A DNA stretch of 64,000 nucleotides from Rubrobacter indicoceani. Lineage in GTDB: Bacteria; Actinomycetota; Rubrobacteria; Rubrobacterales; Rubrobacteraceae. The notes beneath the pieces are model-generated. The model did not search any database. It saw nothing but the letters and a program-made list of their open reading frames with translations, and was not told the DNA's origin. The translations under genes were made by a program, and so were the position numbers. The stretch covers positions 1,674,001 through 1,738,000 of the forward strand of contig NZ_CP031115.1 in the NCBI RefSeq assembly GCF_003568865.1. The letters run 5' to 3'. This document shows, piece by piece, positions 58,192-64,000 of this stretch; position 1 is the first letter of the stretch, and every line of letters begins with the position of its first letter.

Positions 58192-58608
58192 GTGAGATAC
58201 AGATCGTCGGTCAAAAGGAAAGCTGCTCCGACAATGGCGAAGTCGTCCGTAGTCCTGTCCATGCTTTTTACGCTATGCATGCTCTGGGCCGTCTCCCCGG
58301 CCCTGGCTCAGGAAGACCCCTTCGGCTCTCAGTACAGCCCTCCCCCGACCGCTCCGCCTTCAGACCCCTGCGGCGAGGCTTCCGGCTCAGGCAACGCCAA
58401 CTGCGAGGAGCCGCCGGAAGCAGTTGCTTCCGGCTCCGAAGATAACGCCAGCGGGGACGCCGATGACGGCTCTATAGTGATCTCCGAACCTGACGGCCCG
58501 GTCGTGGACCTTTTGCCGACGACGGGCGGTATACCGGTTGCAGCGGCGGCCCTGCTCGGTGGTTCGGCGCTGCTCGGTGCCGGGGTGGTGGCCGTTCGTC
58601 GGCGCTAG
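58192..58608 (+). CDS. Small LPxTG-anchored surface protein
   Basis: 138-residue exported protein of unknown function. A signal peptide ends SPALAQ at about residue 40; then comes an acidic Pro/Ser/Gly-rich region with two cysteines (C60, C71), and the C-terminus has a sortase sorting signal: LPTTG at 108-112, a hydrophobic stretch, and RRR at the end. The GTG at 58192 with GGAGAG seven bases upstream is preferred over GTG 58162. It is probably linked to the cell wall, perhaps as a partner of the exopolysaccharide. A terminator follows. Confidence 0.85.
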   Translation: MRYRSSVKRKAAPTMAKSSVVLSMLFTLCMLWAVSPALAQEDPFGSQYSPPPTAPPSDPCGEASGSGNANCEEPPEAVASGSEDNASGDADDGSIVISEPDGPVVDLLPTTGGIPVAAAALLGGSALLGAGVVAVRRR

Positions 58609-58631
58609 GTAGACGCCTGCGGCAGATGCTC

Positions 58632-58670
58632 CCCCCTGTTCGCCGCCGGAGCGGTGAACAGGGGGATTTT
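58632..58670 (+). terminator. Intrinsic terminator after LPxTG gene
   Basis: A 15-bp stem (58632-58646 with 58651-58665, one G-T wobble), loop CGGA, then ATTTTC. One of the strongest hairpins in the window. Confidence 0.9.
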
Positions 58671-58688
58671 CGTGTTCCGGGGGTTCTT

Positions 58689-59828
58689 CTACTCGGCGAC
58701 GGCGGGGAGGCGTGATTCACCCTCGACGAAAGACCGCCGGTCCGCTCCGAAAGCATCGGCGGAGATCATCGCGTCGACGACCATCTCCGGGTAGACCGGG
58801 AAGGGTTCGTTATGGATGGTCTCGCCCTCTATACAGGCAAGCGCGGCGACTTTCTCAAGGTCTTCGCGGCCCGCGCCGTCGAGGCCGATGTCCGAGAGCG
58901 TAACCGGAAGCCCGACCGTGAGGCAGAAGTCCACGTATTCCTCTATCACCTCGGCGGGCCGCCCCTCAAGGACCAGCATCGCAAGCACCCCGAAGGCGAC
59001 TTTCTCACCGTGCCAGTAATGGTGGGTTTCTTCCAGAGCGGTCAGACCGTTGTGGATGGAGTGCGCCGCCGCAAGACCGCCGGACTCGAAGCCGAGTCCC
59101 GAGAGAAGCGTATTCGCCTCGACGACCTTCTCGACCGCCGGGTTTACAACGTTTTTCTCCACCGCGAGTCGGGCGGTGAGGCCGTGTTCAAGAAGGGTGT
59201 CGTAACAGAGGCGGGCGATCGCCAGCGCCGCCGAAAGCGGTGGCCCGCCGGCCATCGCGGCCTTTTTGGTTTTCGATGAGGTGTCGGCTTCAAAGAAGGT
59301 CGAGAGCCCGTCTCCGATGCCGGCTACAAGAAACCTGACGGGGGCGCTCGCGATGATGGCGGTGTCCACGAGCACGACGTTCGGGTTCTTGCCGAAGAAG
59401 CGGTACTCCTTGAAAGCCCCGTCGTCTTCGTAGACAACCGAGACCGCGCTCGTCGGGGCGTCGGTCGAGGCTATCGTCGGGACGATGACCAGGGGAAGCC
59501 CAGCCGGATGTGCCACGGACTTCGCTGTATCCAGCGTCTTTCCGCCACCGACCCCGACCACCGCATCGGCGTTCTGGTCCCTCGCCTCCTTCGCTACCCG
59601 CTCTATCTCACCGGGCGAACACTCGCCGCCGAACCGGACCCGCACCGCCCCGGGAACGTCGAGCGAACCCGCCGGCATAACCCCCTCGGCGACCGGATCG
59701 CAGAGAACGAGTGGCTTCGCTGCCCCGAGGTTCTCCAGTTCCTCAGTGAGCTTCCCGATCGCACCCCGCCCCTGCACGTAGCGCCCCGGCGCGGCAAAGA
59801 CCATCGCCTGAAGTTCCCGACCATCCAT
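58689..59828 (-). CDS. gldA: Glycerol dehydrogenase-family enzyme
   Basis: 379-residue iron/zinc-type alcohol dehydrogenase of the GldA group. VGVGGGKTLDTAKSVA is the NAD-binding motif, PTIASTDAPTSAVSVVY the GldA signature, and metal ligands are Asp in GIGDGLSTFFE, His in AAAHSIHNGL and His in HHYWHGEKVAFG. The ATG at 59828 follows AAGGAGG by five bases. It oxidises glycerol or a related diol to a ketone with NAD. It stands alone, convergent with the LPxTG gene and divergent from the amidohydrolase operon. Confidence 0.92.
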   Translation of the reverse strand: MDGRELQAMVFAAPGRYVQGRGAIGKLTEELENLGAAKPLVLCDPVAEGVMPAGSLDVPGAVRVRFGGECSPGEIERVAKEARDQNADAVVGVGGGKTLDTAKSVAHPAGLPLVIVPTIASTDAPTSAVSVVYEDDGAFKEYRFFGKNPNVVLVDTAIIASAPVRFLVAGIGDGLSTFFEADTSSKTKKAAMAGGPPLSAALAIARLCYDTLLEHGLTARLAVEKNVVNPAVEKVVEANTLLSGLGFESGGLAAAHSIHNGLTALEETHHYWHGEKVAFGVLAMLVLEGRPAEVIEEYVDFCLTVGLPVTLSDIGLDGAGREDLEKVAALACIEGETIHNEPFPVYPEMVVDAMISADAFGADRRSFVEGESRLPAVAE

Positions 59829-60047
59829 GAGACCCTCCTTTGTATCCTTCAACGCCGCTCCGGGCGGCCAAGCATGTGTCCCTAACCGCCTCCCTTCAAG
59901 AGCCGAAGCAAGATACCCCACCCCACCACCAGACGCAACGACCAACCCGGAAGATCGCAAACGGTAAACAAGAAGAAAGTTTTCATCGGTTATTGGAAAA
60001 AGTTCCCGCCTCCTTCTATCAAACAGGTGGTCAGCTAATGTAAACTA

Positions 60048-60063
60048 TGTGAGTCAGGTCACA
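60048..60063. promoter_or_regulatory. CRP-type site TGTGA-N6-TCACA
   Basis: TGTGAGTCAGGTCACA has both consensus half-sites with the correct 6-bp spacing of the CRP/GlxR family. It lies about 90 bp before the amidohydrolase start and about 46 bp upstream of the predicted transcription start. Confidence 0.75.
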
Positions 60064-60089
60064 GTAGCTTCGTTTCTGAGGCGTGAGTC

Positions 60090-60095
60090 TATAGT
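60090..60095 (+). promoter_or_regulatory. -10 box of amidohydrolase operon
   Basis: TATAGT 27 bp downstream of the CRP-type site. The hexamer 17 bp upstream (GCTTCG) is a poor -35, which fits activation by a protein bound just above it. Confidence 0.5.
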
Positions 60096-60152
60096 GGCCT
60101 GGAAACGATGTCGGGGCGTTGTTGTTCCGACCGGGGAAACAAGGAGGAATAG

Positions 60153-61187
60153 ATGTACCAGAAAGATGGCGAGAAGTATTTCGTGGTGGACGGTCACGTC
60201 CATTTCTGGACGGCGGGACCGGAGAACTGGCGCAACGTGCATGGTCAGCAATTTATAGAGTGTTTCTATGACTATCACGCCGCGCTCAGCCCGGAGGAGC
60301 AGAAGTGGACCTTCGACGAGTTCCACACGCTGAGCGAAGACGGCATCATCAAGGACCTCTTCACGAACGGCTACGCGGACAAAGCGATACTTCAGCCGAC
60401 GCACCTGACGGACTTCTACAAAGAAGGTTTCAACACCACGACCCGGGTCAACGAGCTTGCGCTGAAGCACCCGGACAAGTTCATCGCCAACGGCGCGTAT
60501 GATCCACGCGACGGCGAAGCGGGTCTTGCCGACTTCGAGCGGATGCACGAAAAGTACAACTTCAAGGGCGTGAAGCTCTACACCGCAGAGTGGAAGGGCG
60601 ACTCCAAGGGCTGGGATCTTCGCGACGAGTCCTCGCGGCGTTACCTCGACAAGGTTCGGGAGCTTGGCATAAAGAACGTCCACCTGCACAAGGGGCCAAC
60701 GATCCGCCCGCTCAACAAGGACGCCTTCAACGTAGACGACGTTGACGACGTGGCAAGCGACTACACCGACCTGAACTTCATCGTCGAGCACGTCGGGCTT
60801 CCGAGGCTCGAGGACTTCTGCTGGATCGCAACCCAAGAGCCGAACGTCTACGGCGGGCTCGCGGTCGCAATACCGTTTATCCACACCCGCCCGAAGTACT
60901 TTGCGCAGATCATGGGCGAGCTTCTGTACTGGATCGGCGAGGACCGCATAACCTTCGCGAGCGACTACGGCATCTGGACGCCGGGCTGGCTTATAGAGAG
61001 GTTCGTGGACTTCCAGATCCCGGAGAGCATGCAGGACGAGTACGGCACCATCTCGACCGATGCGAAAAAGAAGATCCTCGGCCTCAACATGGCCGGGCTC
61101 TACGACATCGAAGTGCCGGAGGACCTCCGCATCCCCGAGGGCGAGGATGAAGGCATCCTGCTCACCGAAGGCGCGACGACGAACTAG
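60153..61187 (+). CDS. Amidohydrolase-2-family protein (monooxygenase-accessory type)
   Basis: 344-residue TIM-barrel metal hydrolase. VVDGHVHFWTAGPENWRN carries the H-x-H pair, KGVKLYTAEWKGDSKGW the Lys strand, IVEHVGLPR the His, and FASDYGIWTPGW the catalytic Asp. This form closely resembles the amidohydrolase encoded with soluble propane and phenol monooxygenases of actinobacteria, where its role is undefined. ATG at 60153 with AAGGAGG. Followed by a MIP18-family gene (35 bp) and an alcohol dehydrogenase; no oxygenase is nearby. Confidence 0.85.
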   Translation: MYQKDGEKYFVVDGHVHFWTAGPENWRNVHGQQFIECFYDYHAALSPEEQKWTFDEFHTLSEDGIIKDLFTNGYADKAILQPTHLTDFYKEGFNTTTRVNELALKHPDKFIANGAYDPRDGEAGLADFERMHEKYNFKGVKLYTAEWKGDSKGWDLRDESSRRYLDKVRELGIKNVHLHKGPTIRPLNKDAFNVDDVDDVASDYTDLNFIVEHVGLPRLEDFCWIATQEPNVYGGLAVAIPFIHTRPKYFAQIMGELLYWIGEDRITFASDYGIWTPGWLIERFVDFQIPESMQDEYGTISTDAKKKILGLNMAGLYDIEVPEDLRIPEGEDEGILLTEGATTN

Positions 61188-61222
61188 CCGGACAACGGAC
61201 GAAACGGATCGGAACCGTCTTT

Positions 61223-61930
61223 ATGACGATCACCAAAGAGAGAGTCCTGGGCGTCCTTGCGGGCGTCCGGGACCCGGAACTTGACGAGCCGGTAACGACG
61301 CTCGGCTTTATCTCCGACGTTACGGTCGAGGAATCGGACGTCTCGGTTACGCTCCGGCTCCCGACGTTCTTCTGTTCCCCGAACTTCGCCTACATCATGG
61401 CCGAGGACTCGAAGAAGCTTCTCTCCGCCTTGCCGGAGGTCGGGAACGTTCGCGTGCATCTGGAGAACTTCCACGTCGGGGAGGAGATAGAAGCCGGTCT
61501 CGAGTCGGACGCGGGCTTCGACGCAACCTTCAGTGAGTTCAGCGAGACAAGCGGTGAAGACCTGACGGAGCTGCGCGGCATCTTCAAGCGAAAGGCGTTT
61601 ATCCGCCGCCAGGAGATGCTCTGCCGCGAGCTTCTGCGCTCCGGTGCGACCCCGATGGAGCTTGCGCACCTGACCCTTGGCGAGGTACCACCCTCCGAAG
61701 AGCGCGAAGTCTACCTCGACCGCCGGGCCGAACTCGGCTTCGACACCGCGGACGGCTCGCCGCTGCTGCTCTCGATGTACGGCGCGACCATCCCGGAGGA
61801 CGCGGTCGTGATGCACCTGAAGAACGCCAAGCTCACGCGCATCAGCGTCGAGGGCAATGGTATGTTCTGCCAGGAACTGCTCAAGGTCCGCTACTCAAAG
61901 GAACGGGAACGCCTCGGGGCGAGCTCCTGA
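61223..61930 (+). CDS. MIP18/DUF59-family metal-cluster maturation protein
   Basis: 235-residue protein. The N-terminal 100 residues are MIP18-like: VLAGVRDPELDEPVTTLGFI and LRLPTFFCSPNFAYIMAED with a single conserved Cys. The C-terminal half has its own helical pattern (FIRRQEMLCRELL) that I do not recognise outside this gene type. Such proteins occur in actinobacterial monooxygenase operons beside the amidohydrolase. It probably assists assembly of a di-iron or Fe-S enzyme encoded elsewhere. Confidence 0.78.
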   Translation: MTITKERVLGVLAGVRDPELDEPVTTLGFISDVTVEESDVSVTLRLPTFFCSPNFAYIMAEDSKKLLSALPEVGNVRVHLENFHVGEEIEAGLESDAGFDATFSEFSETSGEDLTELRGIFKRKAFIRRQEMLCRELLRSGATPMELAHLTLGEVPPSEEREVYLDRRAELGFDTADGSPLLLSMYGATIPEDAVVMHLKNAKLTRISVEGNGMFCQELLKVRYSKERERLGASS

Positions 61931-62281
61931 ACCACTGGAGATCCAGCACAAACCAGAGGGGGTCTCCGCGCTATCAGCCGGGGGCTCCCTTTCCTGCTTC
62001 TCCGCCCCTGTTCCGGTGAGGGCTTCGTCTGCGGCCCGGCGTGGGCCGCGGGCCGGAGCGAAGATCCGTTTTCTAAACACGCCGAAAAACGACCCTCTGA
62101 CGGAAAACCTTCACGTTTCTGTTCTCCGTAACGGCGGTATGCAGATAAATCGTCGTGTTTCGCAAAAGAGCCCCACCTCCGAATGAAAAACTTTTTCAGA
62201 TGCATGAAAGTCTTGCCGCTTCTATAATTCCGGGTGTTGTCGGCATGAGGAGCCGACGTTGATCGGGAAAGAGAGGAAGGC
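61931..62281. other. 351-bp gap before zinc alcohol dehydrogenase gene
   Basis: No gene seen. GC-rich for the first 200 bp with self-complementary GGCCCGGC-type stretches, then AT-richer with an inverted repeat and TATAAT (see the promoter entry), and GAGAGGAAGG before the ATG. Confidence 0.55.
62194..62228 (+). promoter_or_regulatory. Promoter of zinc alcohol dehydrogenase gene
   Basis: TATAAT at 62223-62228, with TTTCA-N6-TGAAA (62194-62209) covering the place of the -35 box, which itself is not recognisable. The 5-6-5 inverted repeat has the geometry of a CRP/FNR-superfamily site but a different half-site. Confidence 0.5.
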
Positions 62282-63349
62282 ATGAAGGCAGCGAGGATAC
62301 ACAAGTACGATGAAAGCGTGCCAGTGGGCAGCCTGGTGGTAGAGGAAGTAGCGGAGCCGAAGATCGAGCACCCGCTCGACGTGATCGTTCGCATCGGGGC
62401 GGCGGGACTGTGCCGGACGGACATACACGTAGTAGAGGGTCAGTGGCAGCCGATTCAGGACGTGGAGTACAAGCTCCTCCCCTACATCCCCGGCCACGAG
62501 AACGCCGGGTGGGTCGAGGAGATCGGCTCGGGCGTCTCGAACGTCGCGGTGGGCGATACCGTGATCTGTCACCCGCTTATGACGTGCGGGCTGTGCCGGG
62601 CGTGTCGGGCCGGTAACGACATGCACTGTGAGAACGGGGCGTTCCCCGGCATCTCGCAGGACGGCGGGTTCGCGGACCTGCTGAAGACAAACGCCCGGGC
62701 GGTCGTGAAGCTCGACCCGGTTCTCAAGCCGGTCGAGATCGCGGCACTCGCCGACGCCGGTCTGACGGCTTACCATGCGGTGAAGAAGGCGCTTCCGGTG
62801 CTTTATCCGGGTACGAAGGCCGTTATGATCGGGGCCGGCGGGCTCGGGCACATCGGCATCCAGTCCCTGAAGGCGATGAGCCCGGCGGAGATAATCGTCC
62901 TTGACCCGTCGGAGGAGGCGCTCGCTCTTGCAAGGGAGATCGGCGCGGATCAGATCGTCAAGGTCGGCGACAACCACGTAGATACGGTTATGGAGATGAC
63001 GAACGGCAACGGTGCGGAGGTTGTCTTTGACTTTGTAGGGGAGCGTGGCGCGCAGGTGGACGCGTGGAACATGACCCGCCCCGGCGGCTCGCACTACGTT
63101 ATAGGCTACGGCGGCGTCACCGAAGTCCCGACGATAGACATAATCTCGACCGAGCGGAACATCGTCGGCAACCTCGTCGGCACCTACAACGACCTCGCCG
63201 AGCTTATGACCCTCACCGCCGAGGGCAAGGTGAAGCTCCACACCGCAACCTATCCCCTCGACGCCGCCGACGAGGCCATGCAGGACCTCAACAACGGCAA
63301 ACTTCGCGGCCGCGGAATCCTCGTCCCCGACGGAGCCGACGCAGCGTAA
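62282..63349 (+). CDS. Zinc-dependent NAD alcohol dehydrogenase
   Basis: 355-residue medium-chain dehydrogenase. AAGLCRTDIHV supplies the catalytic zinc Cys, PGHENAGWVEEIG the His, CGLCRACRAGNDMHC the four structural-zinc cysteines, and VMIGAGGLGHIGIQ the NAD-binding motif. It resembles the Rhodococcus secondary alcohol dehydrogenases that oxidise 2-propanol-type products, and such genes follow propane monooxygenase operons. It has its own promoter and a good terminator. Confidence 0.9.
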   Translation: MKAARIHKYDESVPVGSLVVEEVAEPKIEHPLDVIVRIGAAGLCRTDIHVVEGQWQPIQDVEYKLLPYIPGHENAGWVEEIGSGVSNVAVGDTVICHPLMTCGLCRACRAGNDMHCENGAFPGISQDGGFADLLKTNARAVVKLDPVLKPVEIAALADAGLTAYHAVKKALPVLYPGTKAVMIGAGGLGHIGIQSLKAMSPAEIIVLDPSEEALALAREIGADQIVKVGDNHVDTVMEMTNGNGAEVVFDFVGERGAQVDAWNMTRPGGSHYVIGYGGVTEVPTIDIISTERNIVGNLVGTYNDLAELMTLTAEGKVKLHTATYPLDAADEAMQDLNNGKLRGRGILVPDGADAA

Positions 63350-63376
63350 AGAAATTCGACATCCGGGGCAAAACCG

Positions 63377-63407
63377 GCCCGAGCCCTCACGGGCTCCGGC
63401 TTTTCTT
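63377..63407 (+). terminator. Intrinsic terminator after alcohol dehydrogenase gene
   Basis: GCC-c-GAGCCC pairs with GGGCTC-c-GGC (one internal mismatch) across loop TCAC, followed by TTTTCTT. Confidence 0.85.
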
Positions 63408-63641
63408 CTGATTCCCCGCTTGCACTTCGACGACATGATACCCGCACCGGAGCCGCATTGTGAGGACGGCCCGGACCCCGCCCTGGCACTCGTTGCCCGG
63501 TGGAATCTATCGGGGCTCTGTTCTGCGACGAGGTTCCGGCCCGGGCCTGTAGAGGCCCGGCGGTGATTTAGCCTCGCTGCCCGGGGCCCGGTTGCTGAGT
63601 TCTACGGGCGGCGGGTCGGAGGGGAGACAATCGGTGCGGTT

Positions 63642-64000
63642 TCAAGTGTCCCGAAGACCGGGGACCCCTCCGACCGACCTCGCAGAGCGGACGGCTCGCA
63701 GCACGGACTTTGTTAACGCTTCGGCGGCCCAAGCGCCGACCACATCGGTCGCGGCGGGAACATCTCCGAGGGCCGCGGCGAAGACCACGTCGCCGTCAAC
63801 GGTGGCGTGAACGGGGTTTATGACGCGGGCAAGGCCGTCGTGGGCCATCTGAGCGACCTTTGTCATCTGGAGCTTGCTCAGGCGGGCGTTGGTTGCCACG
63901 AGGGCGAGGGTGGTATTCCTGCCGTCGTTGTCGCCCCACGTCAGGCGTTCTGCGGCCCGCGGCAGAAGCCGCAGGGTCTCGCCCACCGTGCCGTCTTCGA
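63642..64000 (-). CDS. P1/S58-family peptidase (DmpA type), C-terminal part
   Basis: C-terminal about 119 codons of an N-terminal-nucleophile aminopeptidase; the rest lies past base 64000. NDGRNTTLALVATNARL carries the self-cleavage/nucleophile region, and VAQMAHDGLARVINPVH with VDGDVVFAAALGD are hallmark segments. Full-length members are about 320-380 residues. A typical role is release of N-terminal D- or beta-amino acids; the substrate cannot be told here. Confidence 0.85.
   Translation of the reverse strand, partial: EDGTVGETLRLLPRAAERLTWGDNDGRNTTLALVATNARLSKLQMTKVAQMAHDGLARVINPVHATVDGDVVFAAALGDVPAATDVVGAWAAEALTKSVLRAVRSARSVGGVPGLRDT

Larger units (their letters stand above)
59829..60152. 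other. 324-bp divergent gap between gldA-type and amidohydrolase genes
   Basis: No gene seen. It holds the CRP-type site (60048-60063), a TATAGT -10 candidate, and the AAGGAGG ribosome-binding site of the amidohydrolase gene. The central part is AT-richer than its surroundings. Confidence 0.6.

Noticed and set aside
1-64000. CRISPR arrays, insertion sequences, prophage or integrase genes
   Set aside because: No spaced direct repeats, transposase or integrase motifs, or att-like duplications were seen anywhere in the window; the only tandem repeat is the coding one at 19808-19861.

Overview
The window is high-GC actinobacterial DNA with many GTG and TTG starts and densely packed, often 4-bp-overlapping genes. 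The gene mix (branched-chain-type ABC uptake, CoA-dependent aromatic catabolism, a Gram-positive-style exopolysaccharide locus with an LPxTG protein, high GC) suggests a Rubrobacter-like member of the Actinomycetota. That placement is inference from content; there is no rRNA in the window.

Region 1 (1-14943) is an aromatic-acid catabolism island. A minus-strand operon livK-H-M-G-F, aldehyde dehydrogenase, benzoate-type CoA ligase, MOSC protein, amidohydrolase (13896 down to 4586) is followed by a second operon of phenylacetyl-CoA-epoxidase-like subunits (paaA, paaD N-part, two short paaB-like genes, paaC, a separate paaD-type zinc ribbon, a PaaY/gamma-carbonic-anhydrase-like protein) and a second aldehyde dehydrogenase that runs off the left edge. 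An enoyl-CoA hydratase is divergent from livK. Near-identical 14-bp TetR-style palindromes (ACTGACCGGACAGT type) lie at the promoters of all three units, which defines a small regulon: import, CoA activation, ring epoxidation, later aldehyde oxidation. The regulator is not in the window.

Region 2 (15014-23507) is mostly housekeeping: a small membrane protein, typA/bipA, a methyltransferase-like protein, a fumarylacetoacetate hydrolase-family enzyme, an MMPL/RND-type exporter, an SGNH hydrolase and a glycerophosphodiester phosphodiesterase.

Region 3 (23673-32040) is an envelope-glycan decoration cluster: one 1186-residue protein joining a sulfotransferase-like domain, coiled coil, glycosyltransferase-associated repeats, a GT2 and a GT4 domain, then three stand-alone sulfotransferase-like proteins, a methyltransferase and a convergent SDR epimerase.

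Region 4 (32167-37533) is a minus-strand metabolic operon (split class I fumarase-type dehydratase, family III CoA-transferase, glutathione S-transferase-like protein, aldehyde dehydrogenase) beside tRNA-Thr(CGT).

Region 5 (37605-58608) is a Wzx/Wzy-type exopolysaccharide locus: low-molecular-weight tyrosine phosphatase, initiating sugar-phosphate transferase, acyltransferases, polysaccharide deacetylase, a decayed methyltransferase, a DUF4832-type exported protein, flippase, three GT4 enzymes, polymerase, BY-kinase, an O-antigen-ligase-like protein with TPRs, a LuxR-type regulator and an LPxTG surface protein. Its most unusual member is a Wzz-type chain-length regulator whose cytoplasmic end carries two PAS-like domains and a long coiled coil, next to the BY-kinase it would be expected to control.

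Region 6 (58689-64000) holds a glycerol-dehydrogenase-like enzyme, then amidohydrolase, MIP18-family protein and zinc alcohol dehydrogenase, an accessory set reminiscent of soluble propane/phenol monooxygenase operons but with no oxygenase. It lies behind a perfect TGTGA-N6-TCACA CRP-type site. A P1-family peptidase fragment ends the window.
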